64,000 nt of DNA. Source: Aporhodopirellula aestuarii. Lineage in GTDB: Bacteria; Planctomycetota; Planctomycetia; Pirellulales; Pirellulaceae. Position 1 is the first letter of the stretch. Every line of letters begins with the position of its first letter. Location: contig NZ_JAMQBK010000043.1 of assembly GCF_023701485.1 (NCBI RefSeq), positions 62,001-126,000 of the forward strand. The letters run 5' to 3'. The notes below the pieces were generated by a model. It did no database searches and had not been told where the DNA came from. It worked only from the letters and a program-made list of their open reading frames with translations. This document shows positions 8,853 through 19,300 of this stretch, piece by piece. A program made the position numbers and the translations under genes.

Positions 8853-11800
8853 TTAAATCGACGAAGCTAATTCGGAGAAATCTTGGATCGCGCCGCGGAC
8901 TCGGCTTCGCGTCGACGTTTGTTTTTTCCAATGCTCGACGAGCTCCGTGAGCCGCTCGCGATCGTCGGTTGTGATCATCGGTTCGCCGCCGAGGTCGCGG
9001 CGGACCAACAGCCTTTCGACTTCGTAGAGAAGTCGTTCGGCGGTTTGTCCGACGCTGAGTTCATCGAGTTTTGCGATGCAGTCGTCCAGGCACTGGCTCG
9101 CTTCCTCAAGTCGACCGAGGCGGCGATAAGCGGTACCAAGGTCGCCCCATACCATCGCTTGATGGATCGAGTCAGGCGGGATGTGCTGTGTCACCTCCGG
9201 TCCGGTGAGTAGCTCGGCGGTTTCTTCGGCGCGGTCGAGTTGCAACAATGCGGCGGCTCGAGCGGCCAAACAGATCGCGATGCCAACGTAATCATCGAGT
9301 TGACGGTAGATTTCGAGTGCCTGGTTGAGCGTCTCGCAACATTGCTTGCTGTTGCCCGCGTCGTCGGCGGCGAGGGCTCGGTTATTGAGCGACTGCGCGA
9401 GGGTGGGGAGGTCACCGAGTCGACGGCTGATCCTTTGACAACGATCGTAGTCTTGTTCGGCAGATTCGAAATCGCCACTTTCGGCGGACGCGGCGGCTCG
9501 TCCGAGTAACGCTTGTTGCAAATGCCGTGGATCGGATCGATGTTCAACGCGTGACTGTTGCCGGAGTGCTTCATCGAAAAGGTTTCGTGCTTCGGCGATG
9601 CGGCCGCGTTGTAAGGCGATCTTCCCTTTCTGTACCGTTAATCCAGGGATGAAACTTTTGATGGCATCGGTGATCGCGGCGTCAACTTTTCCACTTGTGA
9701 TCGGGATCAGTTTGTCACCGGTGACGGATTCCGCGATCGCTTCGCCTTGTTCGAGAAATTCAGTGGCGACGGCGAGATGTCCAAGTCGACGGTTTGTTTC
9801 GATCAGTTCCAAAATGACTTCGAGGCGAGTGGCATCATCAATTTGTGATTGGTTGGACGGATCGAGGATCGGTTCGAGCAAGCCCACGGCTTCGGTGCTG
9901 CGGCTGTGCCGGAAGAGAATCTGTGACAACAAACAACGGGTGTCCACTTCGAGCCCGAGTAGCCGCGAGTCGCGGGTGGTCGGAACGATGCCGGAGCCGG
10001 CAGGATCTGTTGCCGGTTCAATGGCATCGAAGTGTTGCAGCAGGTCACGGCACAGCCGTTCGGCATGATCGGTCTGTCCGGCCAACCGTTTTGCGTCAGC
10101 GAGTCTCACCATCAGTTCGATGCGATCTTTCCCCGAACTCAGTGTCAGGCCTTTTTCGATTCTTTCGATCCGCAATCGGCTGTCGAGCTGATCAGCACCT
10201 ATGTGGTCCGCCGTTAAGATCGCTCGGACACAATTCGCGGCGAGCGATTCATCGAGCGGCTGATCCGTTTCCATCAACCATGAGGCGGCCGTCCACAAAT
10301 TGGTGGCGAAATGTCGAGCGTCGATTTCCGACGAGGGAGCGGGCTCGTTGAGCAGCGAATCGAGCATCGCGGCGGCGATCGTGTTTCGTTTGTGGACGTC
10401 AATCGTTTCCAAAATGTAACGACGAACGGTGTTGTCGGCGTGAATGTGAATGGCCTCGTCGTCGTCACGCAACCGCAGCAGTTGTCGTTCGCGGAGTTCG
10501 TCGATCCAGTCGAGCGGATCTTCATCGCAGGAGTCTCCGTCGGGCAACGATGCGATGATGGCGGAGATCAAATTTTCGGCGACCGGCATGGGCACGGGAG
10601 AGGGCCAAATCGCGAGAGCCCGCAGCGTGACGAGTTGCCATTGGTCGAGAAGATCGACACTCCACCGGACCACATTGCCGAGTGTTCGGTGTCGGTCCGG
10701 GCGATCGACGCGGTTGCTCTTGAGCACACCAAAGGACTGTTGCAATCGAGATCGCAGGTTGGGCAGCGTCAGGACGCCCACGCGGGCGGCAGCCAGTTCG
10801 ATCGCCAAGGGGTTTCCATCGATCATGCTGCAGATTTCCCGAATGTCCTCGCGCGCAGCGGCGTTGATTTCGAGGCCCGGTTTGACCGCTTCGGCGCGGC
10901 GGATGAACAGCTCGGCCGCTTCGTTTGATCCGCTCGTTGCTAACGGTTCGAGCTGGACGATGTGTTCGCCTTGAATCCGCAGCGGCAATTGGCTGGTGAT
11001 GATCAATCGCAACCCGGGATTTCGGGACAGCCAATCGTTGCTTTGTTCCGCGGCGGTTCGAACGATTTGTTCGACGTTGTCGAGAACCAGGGTGACCGGC
11101 CCGCGAACCGCAATGGTTTGTGCGACACGCCGACGGGAGGGTTCATTGGGTTGTTGGGTGACACCGAGGGCAGCCAGCACACCCGAGGCGAATTGGTCCG
11201 CATCCATCGCGTTGGCCGAGTCAACCCAAACGATGTCACCGACTAAATGCGAGGCGAGGCGTTTGGCGATCACGGCCGCGGTCTGAGTTTTGCCGATACC
11301 GCCGATCCCAGTGAGGGTGAGTAGGCGATTGTTGGAGCTGCTCAACCACTGCACCGCCGAGTCGATCACCTCGTCGCGGCCGATCAGGTCGGGGTCGCTC
11401 CACGGGCAACCGATCAACCGACCATGGCGGCTGGAGCGTCCCGAGTGCAGCATCGAACTGAGTGCCTCGTCGGCGAAACGCTGGAGGTCGCCGGCAAGTT
11501 CGGCGGCGGTTGCGTAACGGTCCTCGACCCGTTTGGACAAACACCTCATGCAGATCTTCGCGAGCTCATCCGGGATGTCGTCGCGGAGTTGCCCCGGTGG
11601 GATCACGCTGCGGGTTTGGATCGCTTCGAAAAGGTGCGATGTCGTCGATCCGCTAAAGGGAAGTTGCCCGGTCGCGAGACGGTACAGCATCACGCCAAGA
11701 CTCCAGATGTCGCTGCGACCGTCGAGGTGGTGTGTTTCCCCAAAGCTTTGTTCGGGAGACATGTAGGCGGGTGTTCCAAAAACGCGACCGGCGAGCGTTT

Positions 11801-12908
11801 CTTGGTCGGAGCGACGGATTGCCAGACCGAAGTCCAAAACGGTCGGGTTGGCACGGTCGTCGATCAGCACGTTTTGCGGCTTGATGTCACAGTGAATCAA
11901 ACCGGACAGATGCGCGTGGTGGACCGCTCGGCTGATCCGGGCCATCACGCCTGCAAGCACACGGTCGTCGGGATTGGATGCGTTTTGACACCACTCCGTC
12001 CACCACTCGTCCATCGGTTGGGCTTCGATCATTCGCATGACGAGATGGACCTGCCCGTCGTCAACGATGATGTCATAGATCGTCATCAGATCAGGGTGAT
12101 CCAACGCCGCCGCCGTTCGCGCTTCGGCGACCATCAGATCGCGGTGAGTCAGGTTGCTGGCGAGTTCCGGGTGCAGCGTCTTGATCGCGACGTGGCGTTG
12201 AAGTTGTTGGTCGTAAGCTTTCCAAACGACGCCAAAGCTGCCTTCACCGAGCAGTTGCTCTCGTTTAAATCGCGGCCTCAGCCCACGCCAACTGTCAGTC
12301 GGGCTCGGGCCGGTGGCGGACACACCGGAGGAGCCGACAAGTGTGTGAAGGGGATCCTCGCGATCTTCCGATGATGAGTCTTCCGAATCGGCAGCGGTGA
12401 TGGGACGCGATGCTTCGGGGATCGGTGGTTTATCAGACGCCGATCGACCCGCGCCGGGATTGGATTCGGCGTCGTCCATCCAAATCTGCAGCTTTTGGAG
12501 AAACTCCGCGTAGGCGCGTGGCGACTCGAACGCCGTCGACGGATATTCGGCACGCCATTGTTCGATCGTCATCGATTCACCGTGACGATTGCGGAGACGC
12601 CATTCGTCTTCAATCAAGTCGGCAGTCAGTGAAATCGACGGATACTCTTGGAGATACTCACGCAGTAATTTGCGTTCGTGATCAGCGGAGCGATAGCGGT
12701 ATTCCAGGTCGAGCCGTACCAGTTCCACGAGCAGCCGTTGCCGTTCTTCATCGTCCCGAGCGTGAGTATCGAGGAACGAGAGGATGTCCGTTGGCGTCCC
12801 GGCGATCCACTGCGATTCGAATTGATCGAGTAATGCTTCTTCGCGGAGGTCGTCTCCGGGGAAAGCACCGTCGTCAAAGGCATCATCGCCGAATGTTACC
12901 GAGTTCAT
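8853..12908 (-). CDS. Ser/Thr protein kinase - STAND-type ATPase - TPR fusion
   Basis: The start (MNSVTFGDD) overlaps the sigma factor stop in an ATGA, so translation is coupled; a 79-codon upstream extension in the same frame lies inside the sigma gene and is rejected. The product is 1351 aa. After an acidic N-terminal region of about 200 residues comes a Hanks-type kinase (GEGSFG loop near 221, VAIK lysine, HCDIKPQN near 339, DFG near 359, APE-like MSPEQ). Next is a P-loop NTPase with GIGGIGKT (about 536), Walker B LVLDNVEQ (about 609) and an 'IITSQ' sensor, as in AP-ATPase/STAND regulators, and then TPR-like helices to the end. The catalytic loop reads HCD instead of HRD, so activation may not need loop phosphorylation. 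It is probably a cytoplasmic signalling hub controlling the adjacent sigma factor. Confidence 0.9.
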   Translation of the reverse strand: MNSVTFGDDAFDDGAFPGDDLREEALLDQFESQWIAGTPTDILSFLDTHARDDEERQRLLVELVRLDLEYRYRSADHERKLLREYLQEYPSISLTADLIEDEWRLRNRHGESMTIEQWRAEYPSTAFESPRAYAEFLQKLQIWMDDAESNPGAGRSASDKPPIPEASRPITAADSEDSSSEDREDPLHTLVGSSGVSATGPSPTDSWRGLRPRFKREQLLGEGSFGVVWKAYDQQLQRHVAIKTLHPELASNLTHRDLMVAEARTAAALDHPDLMTIYDIIVDDGQVHLVMRMIEAQPMDEWWTEWCQNASNPDDRVLAGVMARISRAVHHAHLSGLIHCDIKPQNVLIDDRANPTVLDFGLAIRRSDQETLAGRVFGTPAYMSPEQSFGETHHLDGRSDIWSLGVMLYRLATGQLPFSGSTTSHLFEAIQTRSVIPPGQLRDDIPDELAKICMRCLSKRVEDRYATAAELAGDLQRFADEALSSMLHSGRSSRHGRLIGCPWSDPDLIGRDEVIDSAVQWLSSSNNRLLTLTGIGGIGKTQTAAVIAKRLASHLVGDIVWVDSANAMDADQFASGVLAALGVTQQPNEPSRRRVAQTIAVRGPVTLVLDNVEQIVRTAAEQSNDWLSRNPGLRLIITSQLPLRIQGEHIVQLEPLATSGSNEAAELFIRRAEAVKPGLEINAAAREDIREICSMIDGNPLAIELAAARVGVLTLPNLRSRLQQSFGVLKSNRVDRPDRHRTLGNVVRWSVDLLDQWQLVTLRALAIWPSPVPMPVAENLISAIIASLPDGDSCDEDPLDWIDELRERQLLRLRDDDEAIHIHADNTVRRYILETIDVHKRNTIAAAMLDSLLNEPAPSSEIDARHFATNLWTAASWLMETDQPLDESLAANCVRAILTADHIGADQLDSRLRIERIEKGLTLSSGKDRIELMVRLADAKRLAGQTDHAERLCRDLLQHFDAIEPATDPAGSGIVPTTRDSRLLGLEVDTRCLLSQILFRHSRSTEAVGLLEPILDPSNQSQIDDATRLEVILELIETNRRLGHLAVATEFLEQGEAIAESVTGDKLIPITSGKVDAAITDAIKSFIPGLTVQKGKIALQRGRIAEARNLFDEALRQQSRVEHRSDPRHLQQALLGRAAASAESGDFESAEQDYDRCQRISRRLGDLPTLAQSLNNRALAADDAGNSKQCCETLNQALEIYRQLDDYVGIAICLAARAAALLQLDRAEETAELLTGPEVTQHIPPDSIHQAMVWGDLGTAYRRLGRLEEASQCLDDCIAKLDELSVGQTAERLLYEVERLLVRRDLGGEPMITTDDRERLTELVEHWKKQTSTRSRVRGAIQDFSELASSI

Positions 12909-13501
12909 GTGGCCAACGTGGCAAGACGTTCGTGCCAGCGTAATCGCATTTTGTCGAGGAGCCTGCGGACGGTGCGCTCGCTGCGGCCAACCTGTTCTGC
13001 GATTTCGGTCATCTCGAAACCTTGCATTCGCAACCGGAGGATCTCCACCTGGCAAGCATCGAGATCGCTGGTGAGGTGATCGAACTCTTCCATCACTGCC
13101 GCTGCGGCATCGGGGAGAGGTTCCATTGCCGCGGCTTCGAAGCAACGCACATTTTCGTCACCGGGAAGGTTCGCCACCGATTGCTCCGCGTCCATGCCAC
13201 GCTTTGCCGCTTGGTGATGGGCGACGCGGCGACGCAGTTTATTGAGCGACATCACGACCAGCAAACGCCACAGGTCGCCGGTTTGATCGATGTGGAATTT
13301 CTGCTTTTCAACCCCGACAAAAAAACTGCGGAAGGCAGACTGCACGATGTCTTCGGCGTCAACTCGCCGGGTCAGCCGCGAGCTCATGCGGCGATGGACC
13401 ATCGTGATCAACCGGGCAACATAACGATCAAACAACTCTTGCGAAGCGGCTTGATCGCCTTGGCGACATCGGTCGACGAGGATGACAGATTGTTCGTCCA
13501 T
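12905..13501 (-). CDS. ECF-type RNA polymerase sigma factor of the kinase-linked group
   Basis: The 198-aa protein has sigma region 2 at about residues 15-85 ('DAEDIVQSAFRSFF' motif that melts the -10 element) and region 4 at about 135-195 with a helix-turn-helix ('MTEIAEQVGRSERTVRRLLDKMR'). No anti-sigma gene is adjacent; the downstream partner is a protein kinase translated through a 4-base ATGA overlap. Planctomycetes commonly pair ECF factors with Ser/Thr kinases, and the kinase is thought to replace the anti-sigma factor, possibly by phosphorylating the sigma factor. The upstream intergenic stretch of about 770 bases would hold its promoter. Confidence 0.93.
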   Translation of the reverse strand: MDEQSVILVDRCRQGDQAASQELFDRYVARLITMVHRRMSSRLTRRVDAEDIVQSAFRSFFVGVEKQKFHIDQTGDLWRLLVVMSLNKLRRRVAHHQAAKRGMDAEQSVANLPGDENVRCFEAAAMEPLPDAAAAVMEEFDHLTSDLDACQVEILRLRMQGFEMTEIAEQVGRSERTVRRLLDKMRLRWHERLATLAT

Positions 13502-14271
13502 CGTTGTGCAAATCAGGTAGGCAAATCACGGGACAGGGTGGCTGCCATTGTAGCCCGCAGGTGAACGTTGTGACCCCAGTGACCGAAGAAAAATGAGGTG
13601 TCGTGAACATCCTCGGTTGGGCGTGAGGAAATTTCCGATCGCAAGCTTTGCAGCGGCAATCGTTGTTAAAGCGACGATTAGGCGACCTGTGGGAGGGCGG
13701 TGAACGGCGCAGCGTGAGACCCAACCCCTCAAAACGCACCGAGTGTCTGCGCCCGAACCCAAAAGCGGCGCCGTCTAGAAAAACACGCAGATGTGCACGA
13801 TTTTGGAGTGTGTCTTTTGGTGTGGTATTGGCCGCGCCCTGGTTTTTCGTGACTGAGGGGGCTTTCGACGGTTCGAAAGGATAGACAGTTGCGACGTCTG
13901 TGGTTCGCTTCTGCGGCGCTAACGTTCATTCCGCTGTTGATCCATCGATTGGACCGGGATACGTCTTTGTCGCGAGATGGCTCCGATCCGGGATCGGCCT
14001 GCCATCACCGAGGGCCTCGTCAAGCGACAACGGCGGGGCCCGCAGCGGGAAAGATTCTGGACCGTCGCTGGAGTGGCGTTGTCGGTCATGAAAAAGAAAA
14101 ACGCGGCTATCCCGGAGGACGCCGCGTTCGATCGACTGGTTAATGACGTATTGGATCAGGTCTGCGGTCAGCGGCTCTGATCGTTTACCGGTCTGCAAAC
14201 TCGCTTGGTTTCATCGCTCGTAGCCAGATGGGTTTGGCCGCGAGTGGTTCTGAAATCAAGCCGTTGGCTGC
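13502..14271. other. Intergenic region without a convincing gene
   Basis: Several short open frames occur on both strands, but none has a start signal, a family resemblance or a sensible protein composition. The left part should contain the promoter of the sigma factor-kinase operon on the minus strand. The right part contains a factor-independent terminator for the oxidoreductase gene. Confidence 0.6.
14091..14129 (-). terminator. Rho-independent terminator of the Gfo/Idh/MocA gene
   Basis: Read on the minus strand, a perfect 8-bp stem (AACGCGGC with GCCGCGTT, 14100-14107 with 14121-14128) enclosing a 13-base loop is followed at once by TTTTTCTTTTT. It lies about 145 bases beyond the stop codon of the oxidoreductase at 14272-15645, the only gene that reads into it. 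Confidence 0.8.
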
Positions 14272-15645
14272 CTAGGCAAATGGGCTGTACTTGCCAGGGA
14301 CCGGGACGGGGTACTTGCCGTCTTCGCCACGGACGACAGGAGGTGTCGATTTCAGGGTGTACTCGTCGATGCCTGGTGCCAAGTCGTGGCCTTTCTCAAG
14401 CAGATCGTCCCAGCGAACGATTTTACCTGAGTAGCATGCTTCACGTCCAAGGATCGCGGTGAACGTGGAGTGGGCACCGTATTCACCTTCGTTGTAAACC
14501 TCGCCCCGCATCAGAGCTTCGATCAGATCGTGCTGCTCTTGCTGGTGGCCGTTGACGCGTTTGCCTTCGTACTTCCATGCATTCGGGCCGCTGATTTTTC
14601 CGCTCGGATCGGAGGTTCCCTTGGTACCTTGGGCGAATTCGCCGACGTGGTTCCAGGCACCCTTGAGATGACGACCTTGGCTGAACATCTTCGTGCCGTC
14701 GGCGAACGTGTACTCGCAGAACGTGTGGTCGAAGATTTGCGACTTCGAACCGTCGCCACCTTCACGTTGTTGGTGTCCACCCATGCCGTTGCACTCGACA
14801 GGGTAGGCGCCTTTGACCCAGCAACCGACGTCGAGGTTGTGGATGTGTTGTTCGCAGATTTGATCGCCACTCAACCAGTTGAAGTGATACCAGTTGTTGG
14901 TTTGGAATTCCATTTCGGTCTGATCGTCGGTCTTGTTCTTGTACCAGATGCCTCCGCCGTTCCAGTAAACTTGTTGCGAGATCACATCGCCGATGGCACC
15001 GTCGTGGATCCGTGCCACGGTTTCCATGTAGGACGGTTCGTGGCGGCGTTGCAGACCGACACCGACCATCAAGTTTTTCTTCTTCGATTCTTCAACCGCT
15101 TTGAGAACACGACGGACGCCGGGGGCATCGGTGGCAACCGGTTTTTCCATGAAAATATGACGTCCTTTGGCGACGGCATATTCAAACTGTTGTGGTTTGT
15201 ATCCCGGTGGGGTTGCGATCACAACGAGGTCGCAATCGGTGTCGATCGCTTTCTTGTATCCGTCCAAGCCGGTAAAGATTTGATCTTCAGGGACAGCGAC
15301 TTTATCGCCGTGGCGACGACCGAGTTGGCTGAGAGCTTCGCGGCATTTGCCTTCGAAAGCATCGTGAACGGCGACGAGTTTGACGTTGCCTTTGGTGTTC
15401 ATGATGTTGTCGGCGGCGCCTTTACCGCGACCGCCACAACCGATGACCACAAACCGGATCGCGTCGTCGCCGGCAGCGTGGGCGGCGGGAATCGACATCG
15501 CGCTCAGGCCGGCGCTGGCACCAAGAGCGGTTCCTGCGAGTACCGAGGAATTCTTAAGAAATCCGCGGCGAGAATCGGCAGATTCGATCGCTGCCTGTGG
15601 GGTAATGATTGGAGCGGTAGCGGGAGTCTGCTTCGAGTTTTCCAT
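14272..15645 (-). CDS. Tat-exported Gfo/Idh/MocA family oxidoreductase
   Basis: This is a 457-aa NAD(P)-dependent dehydrogenase of the glucose-fructose oxidoreductase/inositol dehydrogenase family. The N-terminus has a twin-arginine motif (SRRGFLK, Arg26-Arg27), a hydrophobic stretch and an AHA-type cleavage site near residue 57, so the folded enzyme with its cofactor is exported. The Rossmann fold begins at 'FVVIGCGGRGKG', and the family EKP motif appears in 'HIFMEKPVATD'. The C-terminal substrate domain contains 'HNLDVGCW', with the His/Asp region expected for catalysis. Substrate is unknown; planctomycetes carry many such paralogues, usually linked to sugar or polyol degradation. It stands alone, with a strong terminator downstream. 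Confidence 0.93.
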   Translation of the reverse strand: MENSKQTPATAPIITPQAAIESADSRRGFLKNSSVLAGTALGASAGLSAMSIPAAHAAGDDAIRFVVIGCGGRGKGAADNIMNTKGNVKLVAVHDAFEGKCREALSQLGRRHGDKVAVPEDQIFTGLDGYKKAIDTDCDLVVIATPPGYKPQQFEYAVAKGRHIFMEKPVATDAPGVRRVLKAVEESKKKNLMVGVGLQRRHEPSYMETVARIHDGAIGDVISQQVYWNGGGIWYKNKTDDQTEMEFQTNNWYHFNWLSGDQICEQHIHNLDVGCWVKGAYPVECNGMGGHQQREGGDGSKSQIFDHTFCEYTFADGTKMFSQGRHLKGAWNHVGEFAQGTKGTSDPSGKISGPNAWKYEGKRVNGHQQEQHDLIEALMRGEVYNEGEYGAHSTFTAILGREACYSGKIVRWDDLLEKGHDLAPGIDEYTLKSTPPVVRGEDGKYPVPVPGKYSPFA

Positions 15646-16348
15646 GGTGTTCTCTAGTCACTGGGGTAGCGATAAATCACCGCCGAGCGTTCGGAGGGAT
15701 TTGCGGGGGTGGGAAACGTTGGAGGGATGGCCGCACACTTTTGCAATCAGCGATGAGACCAAGATCGCGTTCGAACTCGAGGGAAGCACTTTGGAGAAGT
15801 GATCAGGAGCGCCGCGACCTAGCAGGATTGTAAACCAAATCTCGGGCGATGACACCTCGATTGGGGCGAGGTTTCACGGAAGACGGGTGAAAGGGAAGTA
15901 TATGGATCCACGTCACCGGAAGGCTGAGCTCCATAGACTGCGAGGTTAGGGCTTTACCATGCCGTCATGGAGACGGCTGTTCATTGGTTGTCTCCCCCGA
16001 CTGGTGTGCGGGGACTGGGGCAACAACAAGCAAAATTAGACGGCAAATTCGGGCTGATGGCGCTGGCAGTCGAACCGGTGCCCAGAAAAGTACGTCTTCA
16101 ACGGAGTCGGAATGTTTGGTTTTTCGCGATTGTGCCGGTTATTACGAGGATTCGACCCAGTGATGCTGGTGCAAACGACAGATTTCGCTTTGCCGGTCAG
16201 CCAATTTGCGTAGACTGAGTGGACAATAGTGGCTTGGCGGTTCACGTTGTACATCCGCGTCACTCTATTCCTTATCCTATCTCGCAATTTCACGCCCACA
16301 TTTCGATCGTGTGGTCCCGCGTGTTGATTCGCCGCACTGGTTTTTACA
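15646..16348. other. Intergenic region between divergent genes
   Basis: About 700 bases separate the oxidoreductase (minus) from the first giant envelope gene (plus). It should contain both promoters. I found no credible small gene, tRNA, strong hairpin or repeat; the short open frames on both strands look random. Confidence 0.55.
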
Positions 16349-19300
16349 GTGATTTTTTGCTCTTCCGAACCTGCAAATCGTTCAACTAAGTGGTGCGCCG
16401 CACGCCTCGTGATCGACCGTTGCTTGGTTTTGGCGTTGGCGGCACTGGTTTGGACGGGAGCGAGCTTTTCAAACCTTCATGCTCAGGGCCCAGGGACCTT
16501 GCCACCGCCGGGGCTGTTTGAGGAATCCGATCCATGGCCGGAGCAACTCCAAGGAATCCGGCCCGACGCGTTCTTTTTTCAAGATGAATCGAGCACGCCG
16601 GTGGTGATGTCGCGGATGTCGTTCGAAGAGATCGACCGTTTGAGAAAACTCGATCAAGGCATGAGATCGGGCGACCGGGTCGCGACGCTCGAGCGGTTGA
16701 CGATTGATGGCGTCGTTGAGCCGACGCGGGCTCATTGGGATGCGGAATTAATTGTCCGTTTGGAACCGGCCGCGGTGAGCGAGCTGGCGGGACGATCGGT
16801 CGTGTTCGATATCGGGTTCTCCGGTGCTCACTTGCTCGAAGCCGCGGAGGTGCGTTTTGTGCATGAGAACCGTGCTGGTGACGGTAACGACGAAGCCCAC
16901 GGTGCGAGGATTCCCGGAGCTTATGTGCGTTTGCCTCCGCCGTCCCAGTTCACTGTTCGAGGTCGCGCGATTCTTCCCGGCGATGCCGCTGATGCGCCAT
17001 CATTGACGAGCCCTCTCGTCGGATCGGCTGCAGAGACACCGTCGTTACCATCCCCGTTTCCGAGTCCGCTGCGACAAGCGATCGGAATGCAGCAAGATGC
17101 GTGGAACGAGGAAGGTGGCGGATACCAGCTTGTGCTGCCTTCGGAATCGGTATTGGACGAATCAACAACGACGCGAGAATCACCGCTCGTTTCGGTCAAA
17201 CTCAAAATGTCTGCGAGGTTGTGGGCGACACCGCCTCGCCAAACGTGGTTGCCGATCCAGTTACCCGCAGTCCCGACTCGGATGCAAATGCAGTTGCAAC
17301 CCGAAGGAAAGGGTTCTGCCACGATCGCTTCGTTAGATGTTGTCGGTTCGGGTCGCGAGGTCGTGCGACGAATCGGTACGTCGAACGTGTTTGTGGTCGA
17401 GTGCGATGGGGGTGTGATCGCATTGCGATGGATGACTTCATCGGGCCCGTCGGGTGACACGGGTGATCTGATCGAAGTGGAATCAGAAACCAAACTACAG
17501 TGGGAATCGCCAACCGAACCGCCGTCGATGGACGTTCGCTTGATGGCTCGCAATCTACGCGGGCCGCTCAGTGGTTGTGTCATCCGCTTGCCCGCCGCTG
17601 CCGTTCTCGTCTCGCCTCCTGAAGTCATCGCGGCGATTACGGATGGTCGCGATGTGACGAGCTCCGGTGCAGCGAGTGGTATGGTTGAGGCTTCGCTGTG
17701 GGACATCAGTATCGCGCGGTCCGGTGATGTGAACGGGGCAGAACCTCCTGCGACCCAGAAGAAAAACGCGGCGGAATTATCAGGTGAAAATGACGGTGCC
17801 GTTCCGGCCACCAAGATCACGGTCCGGTGGGCGGGTGGAGCCGATAATCGACCGCCGTCGACCGTTCGGTTGCGATTGCAGCTGAGACAATTTCCTCCCG
17901 AGGCGACCGCAGCGGAACCGTGGGTACTGACCGTTCCCCAGGTCGCCGGCGCGATCGGTCACCGTGGACAGGTCACGATTCGGACCGCCAGCGATCATCG
18001 TTTGCGTTGGCGACCCCGGTTGGGCGTCGACGCCGTCGTGTCGCAGCAGGCCAGCGAGCAGAATGGGGAATTGGTGTACCCGTTTCGTTTCACGCAAACC
18101 CGATTCGAATTGCCGGTTTGGTTGTCGGGAAAGCAGCGACAGGTTCGGCTGACTGGCGAGGCTGAGTTGCAGGTGACGCGTCGCGCCGCGCGGGTGCAGA
18201 TCGATTTGCGTGCCGGTAGTGGAGGGTTTGATCCCAAAGGCTTGCGGTTGGAACCCGGCGCGTGGCGGTTGCTCGGTATCACGACGGACAACCGTGCCGC
18301 CGCACTGGATATCAGCACGAGCGGCGATCTCGTCGAGTGGCAGGTGGACACGCCGGATGGAAAGTGGCCTGAGCAATATCGCATTACTGCGGAGCTGTTG
18401 GCGTCTGCCGCCACCGCTGATTTTAAGTCGTTGGTGTTGCCGCGGATCATCTCAACCGATTCCTCCACGATCCTGAGTGATGTGCAGTTGACCGTGCTCG
18501 ATGGACGACGGGAGTCGTGGTTGGTTGATCTCGCCGAAAGCCCCACGCTGCAACGGATTCCCGGACAAGCCGAGTCAAAATTCCGCATCCTCAGCCCGGA
18601 GTCGCCTTGGTCCCTCAGCGGTAGTTTTGCGTCGCGTCCGCTGCAACTGCAGTGGTCCGGTGACGTTTCGATTACGCAGTCGAGCAATCGTTGGTTGACT
18701 CGATCGGTTTGGACGGTCACCAGCCCGTTGGATCTCGAGGGACGTTTGCGATTCACGCTTCCGGCAGTCGATGCGGAATCCGGTGTGCCAGGTTCCACGT
18801 CGAAAAATGCTGCCGGGTCAACGGTTGGCGGGGGAGAAAACGCAACGAAACCCGATGGTAACGAAGCGGAGTCTGCTGACGGCTCACTGCTCGGCGATTT
18901 AGATCCCGATGCCTCTGGCGCGGCAGATTCCCTACACAATGCTTCGATGTGGTTGGCGACCGTGGACGGTGGCCCGGCAATTGTTCGGAGCACCGGTGAT
19001 TCCGCATCGGGCGAGTTTGCGGGCAATCGAACATTCGAAATTGTTTCACCTCAATTGGATTCGGGCACTCATCGGATCGAGTTGGTCTTTCACCAGCCGA
19101 TCGTGGTTCCGCCTAAAGTCCGCGATCCGAATTCGTTGTCCGATGTCCCCGACAATCGCGGAGAAATCGCAAGTTTGATTGCGTTGCCGAGCCCGGCGGC
19201 CGACCAAGTCGATTTGAAGTCGCCGTTGCGGCTCGAGATGCCGATGGGTGTCGCTGATTCGGCCGGATTGTTCTGGCGGGTACTGCCCGAGAGCGACGGT

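Noticed and set aside
14470-15657. Open frame of 395 codons on the plus strand opposite the Gfo/Idh/MocA gene
   Set aside because: The minus-strand gene has a Tat signal, family motifs and its own terminator; the plus frame has low-complexity Val/Phe/Asp composition typical of antisense frames.
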